DNA of 64,000 nucleotides from Halegenticoccus soli (GCF_002844195.1 NZ_PEND01000003.1:434001-498000); one strand, 5' to 3'; positions 37,603 to 46,434 are shown, counted from the first letter of the stretch. The notes: generated by a model from the letters alone, not told the origin. A program made the numbers and translations.

Positions 37603-38165
37603 AGTTGGGGTCCGATCAGAGCAGTCCCAGAACTCGTCAAAGTACGCCTGGTGAAGGAGAGGAGGTATGAACTAGGATTTCGACAGTCGATCAGTATGGA
37701 ATCGCAATAATCGACGTGTCTGGGTTACATAGCCTTCTCGGGGACAACGCGTATTTCGGTTACGTGGAGACTGACGGCCACGACGTAAATACCCTCTGAA
37801 ATCGGGTCTTTTGGCTTGGATGGTCGTCACCACGATGCGTAGTCGTCATGAATTCGGTTTCTCCTCGCTCCCATTATGAAGGCGGTCTTCTGCTCCCTAT
37901 CGATTTGCGTGGGTGTCCCTGAGATGGAATTCGAGTCGTTTATGCCCTAGGCGTTTGATGTCTTTCTTGAATCGGTTTGTGACCCTCGTAGGGACGTTTT
38001 CTTCATCTCTCAAGTCAATATCTCTGATGAGTGGTACAACACGCAACACGGCCTCGATGATAAAGTACTCTCTCAAGAGGGTACCGTGGACGGGGACGCT
38101 CGTCGAACAAGAAGTAACCACCTGTCACAGATCAGTACCTGAGTGAGCATCCAACGAGAGACCCA
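37603..38165. other. 563-bp intergenic stretch
   Basis: It separates the divergent RNase J and permease genes. A minus-strand frame at 37897-38121 (VLRVVPLIRDIDLRDEENVP, then NRFKKDIKRL) has some coding character but no recognised family, so it is not called. Promoters for both neighbours must lie here. Confidence 0.3.
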
Positions 38166-40370
38166 ATGACAAAAGATCTCGAACGAGACCTCGGCCTTCC
38201 CGCGGTCCTGGCCATTAGTATCGGCGCAATGATCGGGAGCGGAATTTTTATTCTCCCAGCCTTAGCGATCAAAATCGCAGGTCCCGGAGTCGTTCTTGCC
38301 TATCTAGTTGCCGGACTGCTCGTGGTTCCTGCAGCGTTGAGCAAGTCCGAGATGGCAACGGCGATGCCTGAGGCTGGCGGGACGTACATATACATCGAAC
38401 GGGGAATGGGACCGTTACTGGGAACTGTCGCCGGCGTCGGAACGTGGTTCTCCCTCGCATTCAAGGGTGCCTTGGCCCTCGTCGGCGGCGTTCCGTACCT
38501 CGTTCTCCTCTTCGATTTGCCAGTCAGACCCGTGGCGCTCACGCTCGCAATCGTCCTCATCGTCGTCAATATGCTCGGAGTCAAACAGACTGGCCGACTC
38601 CAAGTCGCCATCGTCGTCGTCATGCTCGCTGCACTCGTCTGGTTCATTTTCGGTGGGACTCCTGCTGTCACGATGGCACAGTACGACGGATTTTTCGACG
38701 ACGGCATTGGTGGATTACTCGCCGCGACGGGGCTCGTCTTCGTATCCTATGCAGGGGTGACAAAGGTCGCAAGCGTCGCTGAAGAAGTCGAACGGCCCAG
38801 CCGCAACATCCCAATTGGGATCCTTGGATCGCTGGTCTTCACTACGATCTTGTACGTACTCATCGTGGCCGTTATGGTCGGTGTCTCGTCTCTCGAGGAT
38901 CTCGCAGAGACAGAAACGCCAATGGCGATCGCCGCTGACGCGACACTCGCGCAGGCGGGAGTTATTGCGGTCGTTCTCGCGGCGATCCTTGCGCTCATCA
39001 GCACCGCGAACGCTGGTATCCTTTCGTCCTCTCGGTATCCCTTTGCGATGAGTCGAGACAACCTTGCCCCTGCTCGGTTTGCTGCTGTGAGCGATCGGTT
39101 CCAAACGCCAACGACGGCAATCACGCTGACCGGCGGCGTAATGCTCGTACTGATTGCATTCGTCCCGATCCTCGAAATTGCAAAGCTTGCAAGCGCATTC
39201 CAGATTCTCGTGTTCGTCCTTATCAACGTGGCCCTAATCGCGTTCCGCCGCGCCGAGCTCGACGACTACGAGCCGGCATTTGAATCTCCGCTCTATCCAG
39301 TAATGCAACTCTTCGGTATCTTCAGTGGACTCGTGCTCCTTACGCAGATGGGGACGATCGCACTCGTTGGTGCGGTTGTCATCACGGGCGGGAGTATCAT
39401 CTGGTACTGGTTCTATGCGCGCCCGCGAACTGATCGTGAAGGTGTTGCCGTGGACACGATTCGCCGCAAGACTGGTCGAAGCGCCATCGGTCGGACGGAA
39501 GCGTCGCTCGCTCCAGCGGCCTACGATGTCGTTGTTGCTCTTACAGAAGGGACAACCGAGGAGCGCGAACGGCGGCTCGTTCACATCGCTGCCGACATGG
39601 CCCGAAAGCACGATGGCGGTGTCACAGTTGTGCAGTTCGACGAAGTGCCGGACCAGATCCCACTCGACTACGCGTCCGAAACGCAGTCGCCAGCCGATCT
39701 TCGATTTGAGGCACAGACGGACCACGTTTCAGCGGAGTTCGATGTTCTGATCCAGTACGGTGAAATAGTCAGCCACGACACAAGACACGCGATCGTGAAC
39801 TTCGCGCAGCACGAACGAGCCGATGCGATCCTTATGGAACGTCAACCGGGACGACTTCGCCACCGATTCCTCGGTAGCCCGGTCGAGTGGATTCTTCGCC
39901 ACGCACCGTGCGACGTCGTCCTCGTCGAAGATCGTGAGTTCGATGACGTCTCCGAAATCACGGTGCTGACCGATCAAGGCCCGTACGACCCCTCGAAGGT
40001 CCGGATTGCAGATGCTCTTGCGAGCGAACTGGGTGTGGCTGTCCGGCTTGTGTACGCGGTCGAGTCCTCAGTCACGACTGATTTCAAGCGGACTATTGAG
40101 GATTACCACTCGGAACTTGTTGACCTGTGTTCGGCCCCCGTCACGACCGAAATCGCCGAGACCGATGGCTCGATACAGGATCTCAGCTCCATCGCACAAT
40201 CGGCTGAGTTCCTCGTCATGAGCCGGAACCACAAGCTGCGGTACGAGTTCCAAAGCAGCCCCACCGACCGGGTGATCGACGCTGTAGAGTGTCCCGCACT
40301 CGGCGTCCACACTCACGAATCAGACCGTCCCGGTCTCCTCGGTCGGCTTGTCGAACGTATCGTCTTCTGA
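38166..40370 (+). CDS. APC-family amino acid permease with C-terminal UspA domains
   Basis: This 734-aa protein has an N-terminal APC-superfamily transporter (about residues 1-430; LPAVLAISIGAMIGSGIFIL contains the GxGIF substrate loop, and later STANAGILSSSRYPFAMSRD). Two UspA-type domains follow (about 450-590 and 600-720), with DAILMERQPGRLRHRFLGSP and HAPCDVVLVED. Such cationic amino acid transporter/USP fusions are common in haloarchaea, where the cytoplasmic USP domain is thought to sense nucleotide or stress. The gene appears monocistronic, with a good ATG. Confidence 0.9.
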   Translation: MTKDLERDLGLPAVLAISIGAMIGSGIFILPALAIKIAGPGVVLAYLVAGLLVVPAALSKSEMATAMPEAGGTYIYIERGMGPLLGTVAGVGTWFSLAFKGALALVGGVPYLVLLFDLPVRPVALTLAIVLIVVNMLGVKQTGRLQVAIVVVMLAALVWFIFGGTPAVTMAQYDGFFDDGIGGLLAATGLVFVSYAGVTKVASVAEEVERPSRNIPIGILGSLVFTTILYVLIVAVMVGVSSLEDLAETETPMAIAADATLAQAGVIAVVLAAILALISTANAGILSSSRYPFAMSRDNLAPARFAAVSDRFQTPTTAITLTGGVMLVLIAFVPILEIAKLASAFQILVFVLINVALIAFRRAELDDYEPAFESPLYPVMQLFGIFSGLVLLTQMGTIALVGAVVITGGSIIWYWFYARPRTDREGVAVDTIRRKTGRSAIGRTEASLAPAAYDVVVALTEGTTEERERRLVHIAADMARKHDGGVTVVQFDEVPDQIPLDYASETQSPADLRFEAQTDHVSAEFDVLIQYGEIVSHDTRHAIVNFAQHERADAILMERQPGRLRHRFLGSPVEWILRHAPCDVVLVEDREFDDVSEITVLTDQGPYDPSKVRIADALASELGVAVRLVYAVESSVTTDFKRTIEDYHSELVDLCSAPVTTEIAETDGSIQDLSSIAQSAEFLVMSRNHKLRYEFQSSPTDRVIDAVECPALGVHTHESDRPGLLGRLVERIVF

Positions 40371-40678
40371 GTCTCGGAACCACACTCGACGACCGTCGTC
40401 GGTCAGGCCGTGTAAGAATTCACCTTTTGCCCTCATGCAACCTCCCTACGCCAGGTATAACTCGAATGTGGCCCCTCCCCGCTACGCGGGGGCGTCACTG
40501 CCACCGTCACCGAGGACGAAATCGCGCTGGTGAGTGCGACCGTGAGTACCGACGGCCGAAGAGCCGTCGACAATGCGGTTTAGGAAGCGTCCGAGACGGC
40601 GGTTGCGTGACCAAAAACAGCCAGCAGGAATAGCCCACGTTGTAATTCGACCACATACTATCAAGGATAGTGTCTTGA
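40371..40678. other. Intergenic stretch with short GC-rich hairpins
   Basis: No credible gene. Two hairpins are visible: CCCCGC-TAC-GCGGGG (about 40477-40491) and CGACGGC-N6-GCCGTCG (about 40543-40562). The first, a 3-nt-loop hairpin, is like those in the tnpB 3' relics, so this may be another decayed element end. Confidence 0.3.
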
Positions 40679-41179
40679 TTAGAACTGGTCTGCGATTTCG
40701 ACGAGGGTCTGATATTCTGACTCCGAGTACGCGATGACGCGGACATCAGTCAGTGTCGTCGGCTCGTACGCCCAAACTTCTTCGCAGACGAGTTGGGCAC
40801 CAGACTCAAAATCAAAGCCGGCGGCTCCCGTTCCGAGAATTGGAACGACGAGCGACTCACAGTTGAGTTCGTCAGCTTTTTTGAGCGCTTTGCGAGTCGC
40901 GTCGCGAATGCTCTCTGACGTCGCTCGTCCGTCACCGTAGTGCGGCATGGCAGCCGCATGGATTACGTACTCCGCATCGAGTTCGTAGGCGTCAGTGACC
41001 GCAACCTCGCCAAGGTCGACTGGTCCCTTCGAGACAGCTTCCTCATTGATCGGCCCTTTCGCGCCACGTCGAAGGGCGCCGGCGACACCACTGCCCATCT
41101 GAAGACTCGTCCCTGCGGCGTTCACGAGGACGTCTGCTCGTTGCGTGGCGATGTCTCCCTGAACAACAGTGAACTCCAT
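40679..41179 (-). CDS. Macro-domain protein (ADP-ribose binding/hydrolysing)
   Basis: The protein of about 166 aa is one macro domain: MEFTVVQGDIATQRADVLVNAAGTS, then QMGSGVAGALRRGA, DAEYVIHAAAMPHYGDG and a late VVPILGTGAAGFD. These form the ADP-ribose pocket, with NAA and the GSGVAGAL loop conserved. Members remove ADP-ribose from proteins or DNA or bind it. The Met at 41179 is preferred over 41215 because it directly precedes the first strand. A relic with the same sequence pattern lies at 21243. The DraG-like gene at 32269 is functionally related. Confidence 0.88.
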   Translation of the reverse strand: MEFTVVQGDIATQRADVLVNAAGTSLQMGSGVAGALRRGAKGPINEEAVSKGPVDLGEVAVTDAYELDAEYVIHAAAMPHYGDGRATSESIRDATRKALKKADELNCESLVVPILGTGAAGFDFESGAQLVCEEVWAYEPTTLTDVRVIAYSESEYQTLVEIADQF

Positions 41180-42104
41180 GGTAGACCATAGGTAGGCAAA
41201 GTAGTAAAATCCCAACTCCGAGTGTCAATCCACGACGTTTCTTTGCCCTCACAGAAGAAGTAGTATTTCATACGGGTGGGCTGATGACTCAATGAAAGCG
41301 CCAGCGTAAAACAGCGTCGTTAGGCCTCCATGACCATCTCCTCACTGTTCTAGGCGGCCACCGACAGCAACGAGATGGCCAGTTTCCGAACGCTGGAAGT
41401 CGAACGTCCTCACTAATGCGTTCAGGTTTCCTATTTATATTCTGCATGAAGGGCTGAGGAGACCGTCATCACCGCTACGCTTCTCGACGGGTTGTAGTTA
41501 CACTTCCCCGAAGAACTGGAGATCAAGACGAGCATCGTTCAAAACCGGTCCTGGACCTGTGCGATACCGCCGAACACAACGTTGAGCCTGTACCGTTCTG
41601 GAAGCTGGATAGGTAGGATACTGCCGACAACATTGCTGCCCCCGCCGCCTCCGAATCCGAGTGCTAAGTCGGACTCGAAGAGTGCTTCGAGCAAGTTTAT
41701 TCCCGTTCACTCTTTCAAACTTTCAAAGTGATCTGCTGCCACGTGAGCGTTAATCGTCGGTGGCAGGCATTTCATTAACGGGCGGTTCGAGTCCGTATAT
41801 CTCTATGGAGTTTATAGACCGTCTAAAGCGCAGATAATTGGAGGTGAGAGCACTGGTGCCGGTGAGTACACGTGAGAACGACCCCCTATAATTTAGATCA
41901 CAAAAGCATCTTAGACGTTACTGAAGGAAGACAATTAGAGCCTGTGAGTTGTATCCAGAACTGCGAGAGTTTGCGGTGACAGTACGTAGTAATTCAACTC
42001 GGCACTGCATTTCGCGTTGGAGGCATGCTTGTTGAGTAGCCAGCCACTCTGGGATTGAGCACTACAATTCCGGATATAAGATATAATCCCAACCTATGGG
42101 GCTC
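41180..42104. other. Gene-poor decayed stretch
   Basis: About 0.9 kb with no intact gene. A minus-strand stretch at about 41530-41680 reads ALGFGGGGGSNVVGSILPIQ, then RYRLNVVFGGIAQVQDRF, then a stop, perhaps a protein tail. The plus strand at 41290-41480 has several stops. It looks like eroded DNA next to the diverged repeat copy B. Confidence 0.3.
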
Positions 42105-42395
42105 CCAATAACCACCAGACGACCCACTATTCCCGAACTTTAGTCCTAGAAAACACCCCAAAAGAGGTGATAGATACCGCCGATCCCATCAGAATGGGGG
42201 TGGATCTGTCGCACCCACCCAACCACTCAGGCCCTTCGTCGTCGTATCTCTCATTGCACTCTTACCGTTGGCACTGATCGTAGCCGCTTGCATCGTTGAA
42301 CCACTGCCAATCTAGTGATTACAGACTCGCCTTCCAGCTGCGATTACTCCATCGTTCCGTTCTACACTTCATAAACCACATACTGATTAAAGAAC
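42105..42395. repeat. Diverged repeat, copy B (first copy at 15771-16052)
   Basis: This 291-bp segment aligns throughout with 15771-16052. The block order and orientation are the same: CCAATAACC, CTAGAAAACACC, CACCCACCCA, CTGATCGTAGCCGCTTG, ACTCCATCGTTCC and GATTAAAGAAC. Unlike copy A it has no MITE next to it. Confidence 0.7.
42189..42293 (-). CDS. Conserved mini-ORF, 34 aa, unknown (copy B)
   Basis: The frame starts MQAATISANGKSAMRDTTTK and ends GLSGWVGATDPPPF before a TGA shared with copy A at 15856-15981. Of the 34 residues most match copy A, while silent third-position changes are frequent. That pattern favours former or present coding function. No Shine-Dalgarno sequence is evident, and leaderless starts are common in haloarchaea. 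Confidence 0.4.
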   Translation of the reverse strand: MQAATISANGKSAMRDTTTKGLSGWVGATDPPPF

Positions 42396-42629
42396 GTGCG
42401 CTCTGGCAGTTGCGAATGAGTCTCGCCAAGAAAACTCCTACAGTCTCCTACTTCGAGGAATGGTCGAGAAGTTCCCGCGCCAAGTCTACAGATAATACAG
42501 GCTGAGTACCTGAGACTTGACCTTAGGGTAGTTCACAGAAACAAGCTAATGTGGGTCTCAGGACAGGTACCAGCGACGTCTCTCCTCAGGGAAGATCATA
42601 GAAAACCCAACGGTAGCTTCCGAACTGGC

Positions 42630-42775
42630 TATGCTATTTAGGCTATTCTTTCAATTTGTGAATGTTATTCGATTTGCGGAATTCCTGAAGTAAGAGGGGG
42701 CCCAGGATAGTCCTTGGCAAATTTTCGCACGCGTCGGGAATAGGAGAAAGAGGCTACTCTTTCTGCTATTCTGAC
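42630..42775. repeat. TGCTATT/AATAGG motif cluster
   Basis: Copies include TGCTATTTA (about 42632), GGCTATTCTT (42641-42650), GAATAGGA (about 42738) and CTGCTATTCT (about 42763). The same short motif recurs at 43880-43925, 44010-44085, 45370-45445 and 45510-45560, always around the TA-like and partition operons. Confidence 0.45.
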
Positions 42776-42788
42776 CTTGAGCCACAAA

Positions 42789-43238
42789 TTAGAACCCTTG
42801 ATGGAACTCCGGGAGAACGTCTTCAAGGAGCTCTTCTATGATCTCCCAAAGAATGAGAGACGGGGTTTCGTGCTCAAATGTGACGCCCCACCGACCTTCA
42901 GCTTCCCCTGCCGAGTACTGGAAGTGGGCACGACCGAGATCGGGGTGATCTTCGTCTTGATGCCATCCAGCATGAAATCCCGTATTTGGATCGCTATAGT
43001 TTACGCGAAACCAGTCATGAGGACTCTGGCGATACCACGTAACGATGAGTTCCGGCGACTTCGGCCCAGTCGGTGGGTCAAGACGAGTCGGTTCAAACGT
43101 CGCTTTCAGTTGTTTCGCCTCAACGTCGTTCGGAAGGTATTCGACAGTCGCTACGTAAGGGACGCGGTCAAGAACGTCACGCTTGAGCTGTTCGTACAAG
43201 TGAGCGTTCGGATCACCGCCAGGGTGGGGGACTGACAT
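42789..43238 (-). CDS. Toxin-like protein (DUF6516/TumE-like) of a putative toxin-antitoxin pair
   Basis: This 149-aa acidic protein has NDVEAKQLKATFEPTRLDPP, then LIVTWYRQSPHDWFRVNYSD and a His-rich segment GFHAGWHQDEDHPDLGRAHF before a SLILWEIIEELLEDVL helix. The layout resembles TumE/DUF6516-type toxins, in which an arginine/aromatic strand is followed by an HHxH-type segment and a final helix. The gene follows the HTH gene by 3 bp. The assignment is by resemblance only. Confidence 0.5.
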   Translation of the reverse strand: MSVPHPGGDPNAHLYEQLKRDVLDRVPYVATVEYLPNDVEAKQLKATFEPTRLDPPTGPKSPELIVTWYRQSPHDWFRVNYSDPNTGFHAGWHQDEDHPDLGRAHFQYSAGEAEGRWGVTFEHETPSLILWEIIEELLEDVLPEFHQGF

Positions 43239-43241
43239 CCG

Positions 43242-43781
43242 TCAGTTACCGGCCTCGGCGCGTTCTGCAGGGGTCAGGAGATCCCACTCGCGGATGGCGA
43301 GGCCAACGACCTGGATGCGTCGCTGGAGATGGTCCCACTCGCGTGCGATGTCACGTCGCCGGGTCTCTTCGTCGGGGCCAAGCTCCTCGTCAGCGAGTGT
43401 TGCCCGGAGTTGATTCGGTGAGTCGACGTTGAACTCAGTCTTCCACTCTCGGATTTGGGCTTTCATCTTTGCGAGTCGGTTGGTCAACTCGTCGGCAGTG
43501 CGGCTCCCATCACGGAGTCGCATTGCCTCCTGCATCATCTGATGACGGTAATCTGGGTAGTACGTGGTGTGAGCACCACGGTCATCCCGCCGAAGGATGC
43601 CATCGTCGACAAGACGCTCCAAAACCCGCTTCGTCGGTTCATGCGACCACTTTGCTTCTGATGCGATCCAGTTGACAGTCTTCGGCTCGGCCAGCTGCCG
43701 AGCGACCATTCGGACGCGATCTTCACCCGTAGTCTGGCGGTCAATTAGCCCGTTCCCTGAGTCCCGTGTATCGTCAGTCAT
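43242..43781 (-). CDS. HTH regulator, putative antitoxin partner (DUF7342-like)
   Basis: This protein of about 179 aa starts from the Met at 43781 (MTDDTRDSGNGL). The winged helix is VRMVARQLAEPKTVNWIASE, then AKWSHEPTKRVLERLVDDGI and LRRDDRGAHTTYYPD. A long amphipathic region follows (DELTNRLAKMKAQIREWKTEF). Its stop is 3 bp from the next gene, so the two form an operon. The order regulator-then-partner suits autoregulated toxin-antitoxin modules of haloarchaeal plasmids. An AATAGAC/TGCTATT cluster upstream (43880-43925) may be its operator. Confidence 0.6.
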   Translation of the reverse strand: MTDDTRDSGNGLIDRQTTGEDRVRMVARQLAEPKTVNWIASEAKWSHEPTKRVLERLVDDGILRRDDRGAHTTYYPDYRHQMMQEAMRLRDGSRTADELTNRLAKMKAQIREWKTEFNVDSPNQLRATLADEELGPDEETRRRDIAREWDHLQRRIQVVGLAIREWDLLTPAERAEAGN

Positions 43782-44009
43782 GTCTCTTACTTCGGCCTCT
43801 GTCCACATATAGATTGAGCCTCTTTCGACCTATATCGAATACTAATGGAATCAAACTCGGTTAGCGTTCTGTTGGGTAAGGATAGAACAATAGACTATTT
43901 GTGCTATTTGAATATTCCAAGAAGATTGTACGATTTACACGAACTCTGGAATTCATCTACTGATGAACTCAAGACGAAGCAGGAGTTTCGAAGCGACTTG
44001 AATCGGGAC

Positions 44010-44085
44010 TAAGAAATAGCATGAATAGAAGAAATAGAAAAGACAGTATTAAGAACAAGAATAGCAATCTATTGGTGCTATTTTT
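44010..44085. repeat. AATAGCA/TGCTATT motif cluster downstream of the partition operon
   Basis: Within 75 bp there are GAAATAGCATG, TGAATAGAAG, AAATAGAAAAG, GAATAGCAATC and GGTGCTATTTTT. It abuts the 3' end of the parA partner gene. It could be part of a centromere (parS) or an operator array. Confidence 0.5.
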
Positions 44086-44482
44086 GAATCGCGTCTTCGC
44101 GTGCCTGCTCAAACCGTTCGGCGACCTCAGCAACGAGATCTTCTTCAACTACCGTCCGTAACAACGCATCAGTCATTTCACGAACAACGATGTTCTGATA
44201 GCCTCGCTGATTAAGATCGCGCTCCAACTCATAGTTGAGCCATGAGTCAAAGTTCTCAATGGTCTCTTTGCGGGCGTAGAAAGGCCGCTGAAGTGCTGCC
44301 TCATATGAGAACGCCGTCTCAGTCATTGGGTCACGATCCTCTAGGTGATCTCCATCGTAATCCTTAGTTGTCGTACTCGTAGTTGCTGGATTAGATGATT
44401 GCTGAGAAGATTGAGACTCGTCTTGCTGGTCGGGAGTGTCCTCTAGTGTCTCACCGAGATCAGCAAATGGATCGTCAGTCAT
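44078..44482 (-). CDS. Partner of ParA (putative centromere-binding/ParB-like protein)
   Basis: This 134-aa acidic protein has a disordered N-terminus (DTPDQQDESQSSQQSSNPAT) and a helical C-terminal half (FSYEAALQRPFYARKETIEN, then FDSWLNYELERDLNQRGYQN, then VVREMTDALLRTVVEEDLVA). It overlaps the end of parA by 8 bp (ATGA-type coupling), the usual place of the second partition gene. I cannot name the DNA-binding family. Confidence 0.6.
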   Translation of the reverse strand: MTDDPFADLGETLEDTPDQQDESQSSQQSSNPATTSTTTKDYDGDHLEDRDPMTETAFSYEAALQRPFYARKETIENFDSWLNYELERDLNQRGYQNIVVREMTDALLRTVVEEDLVAEVAERFEQAREDAIQK

Positions 44483-45431
44483 GTCTCACCACCTCGCCAG
44501 CTTCGACGATGTGCGCGAGTTCGGCGAAACACTTGAGCTGATCGCAGTCGGGGTCATAGTCTAAGAGCGGCATCCGCTCTCCGTATGCTTTCGTGATGCT
44601 CGTTCGGTCTCGAATGCCTGGTGTGAGTTCGTTGTCGCCAGCGCCGACAGCCTCCCAGTCAGTAATCCGTGCAAAATTCGGGATTCGATCCTGCAAGCTG
44701 TCGTGAGAGTTGAGTCGTTCGAGGAGCTTGCGGTCCTGGGTCTGGTGGTCGATCCGTTCACTCAGCATGTTCGGAACGAGTGCGAGAACGTCGACGTTCA
44801 GATGTTTGCGCAAGGGAGCAATCTGCCGCTCAATAGTTCGCTCAAGGCCAGACATAGCCTCGTTGCCAGGCGCGAGCGGCAGAACCAAATTCGTCGTTGC
44901 AACGAGGGCATTATCGGTCAACCGTGACCGATACGCAGGAGAGTCGGTCACGACATAGTCATACACCTCGTCGAGCATCGGGTCAACAACCTCTCGCTTC
45001 AACAAGGCAGACGGTTGGAAGACGTCACCGACGACGATTTCTCGTTCAACCTGCTCAAGGTCCTCACTCGATGGGAGAAGATCGAATTCATAGCCAGTTT
45101 CATAAATGATAGAAGCAGGATCTGCGTCATCGAAGAAGACATCACCGATACTCTCGGTTGTATCATGATAGTGGTTGTCAAAGCCGAGCCCGACTGAAGC
45201 GTGCCCGTTCGGGTCAAGATCAATAAGAAGCACGTCATGACCGTGAGCAGCCAGTTGTCGCGCGAGATTCACTGCAATGGTGGACTTTCCTACCCCACCC
45301 TTGAGCATACAGACAGAAACCGCCCGTGAAGTTCCGTCTGTGTTGATCGATTGGTAGGGGGTAGTTAGATGAGTCGTACTATTCGTACTATTCGTTCGAG
45401 TTAAGCTATTCCTGCTATTCGTCCCAGTCAT
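44475..45431 (-). CDS. parA: ParA-family plasmid partition ATPase
   Basis: This protein of about 318 aa starts from the Met at 45431 (MTGTNSRNSLT). It has the deviant Walker A CMLKGGVGKST (44-51 KGGVGKST), Walker A' VLLIDLDPNGHASVGLG, and a Walker-B-like VVTDSPAY region. ParA ATPases segregate low-copy replicons by binding DNA and a partner protein. An earlier in-frame start at 45515 is possible, but the N-terminal extension is not conserved-looking. It overlaps its downstream partner gene, and AATAGCA-type motifs flank both sides of the operon. Confidence 0.88.
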   Translation of the reverse strand: MTGTNSRNSLTRTNSTNSTTHLTTPYQSINTDGTSRAVSVCMLKGGVGKSTIAVNLARQLAAHGHDVLLIDLDPNGHASVGLGFDNHYHDTTESIGDVFFDDADPASIIYETGYEFDLLPSSEDLEQVEREIVVGDVFQPSALLKREVVDPMLDEVYDYVVTDSPAYRSRLTDNALVATTNLVLPLAPGNEAMSGLERTIERQIAPLRKHLNVDVLALVPNMLSERIDHQTQDRKLLERLNSHDSLQDRIPNFARITDWEAVGAGDNELTPGIRDRTSITKAYGERMPLLDYDPDCDQLKCFAELAHIVEAGEVVRHD

Positions 45432-45560
45432 TCTATTCAGAAATAGAATCTCATGAGCACATATATCTATGGGTGCCAGATAGACGCCACCATGATAAGA
45501 GCTCAAATATCCCAAATAGGTAAAATAGCATAGAAAGTATTCTACTCGAAAATAGCGTGT
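45370..45560. promoter_or_regulatory. parA upstream region with CTATTC/AATAG motif array
   Basis: The array reads GTACTATTCGTACTATTCG, AAGCTATTCCTGCTATTCG, TTCTATTCAGAAATAGAATC (a near-palindrome), then further out CCAAATAGG, AAAATAGCATAG and AAAATAGCG. The first copies overlap the parA 5' end and the rest lie upstream. Autoregulation of par operons by ParA or its partner at such repeats is common. The assignment here is inference from position and repetition. Confidence 0.5.
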
Positions 45561-45719
45561 GGTTTCCTCGTTCGCAGCTATCCTACGATCTCTGCGGACG
45601 ATTCCTGTCGGTGGTTACGCGTTGAGTACAAAGCTCCGTCCCGCAGGGTTGGACAGGGCAAGCAATCTAATTGAACACGTGAGTTTCCGAGCTGAGATCA
45701 AAAACCGCGAAGCTCTCCC

Positions 45720-46270
45720 GTGGTGACTTCCGCTGCTCCACACTTTGAAAGTGGTAGCCGTGAACTACCCTGTCCTACCGTGCTCGGGGCTACTCGCCCC
45801 TCGCTTATCGAGGACAGGGCTTCCTGGTTCTGCGTCGGCACGTGCACCCGACGTGGGCATAGCGGTTCCAGACTCCGCAGGCGACTTCCCTTCACAGGTG
45901 GTTCGGAGTGTCCTACTCCTCCCAGATGGACACTCGGCCACACCCGACGGTGCGCGCTTCGTGTCGTCGTTCGAAAGGCACGACGCGCCTTTCGTGATGA
46001 CGAAACGGCAGAGCCGTTTCGAACCACGCGTGAACACCATCGGAAGCGTGGTGAGCATCGTACTATCCTTAGCAACCGCACAGAGAGTAACTGTAACGGA
46101 GATGGTGTCTGAGAACCGTGCGGGCGTCGCCAGAACGCGGAGCGTTCTGGCTGCCAACCAGAAGCCTGCGGCTTCTGGTGACGTTGACGAGACGCAAAGC
46201 GTCTCGTTCGCACACAAGAGCGAAGCTCTTGTGAACGCTGTCTCCCCTCCCTACTCGCTCCCGTTGGTCG
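45720..46270 (-). mobile_element. IS1341-type tnpB 3'-end relic with tandem 3-nt-loop hairpins
   Basis: On the minus strand the frame includes RSRTLRTTCEGKSPAESGTA and ends ADAEPGSPVLDKRGASSPEH before a stop, the type of C-terminus seen in haloarchaeal TnpB proteins. The segment is largely homologous, inverted, to 63240-63690. It holds four consecutive hairpins at 46129-46151, 46157-46179, 46187-46207 and 46213-46233, all with 9-10-bp perfect arms and exactly 3-nt loops. A fifth lies at 46001-46021. No RuvC catalytic part is present. Confidence 0.6.
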
Positions 46271-46434
46271 CTCGCTGAGGAAGGGAACTTAGCGCCTCAA
46301 TTCAGCTAAACCGGTGTTGCCAGTAACGAAATCGAACTCAACTACACTAGTTGCACTACCTCGTACCAAGTAGCGGTCAATCTCCTCGCCGAAATTCGCG
46401 TGTCAAGTCATCCTTGTCGGCGGATAGACCCCGA

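Noticed and set aside
37897-38121. Minus-strand frame of 74 aa with some charged helices
   Set aside because: No family pattern, no clear start, and it lies in the shared promoter region of RNase J and the permease. Not enough to call a gene.
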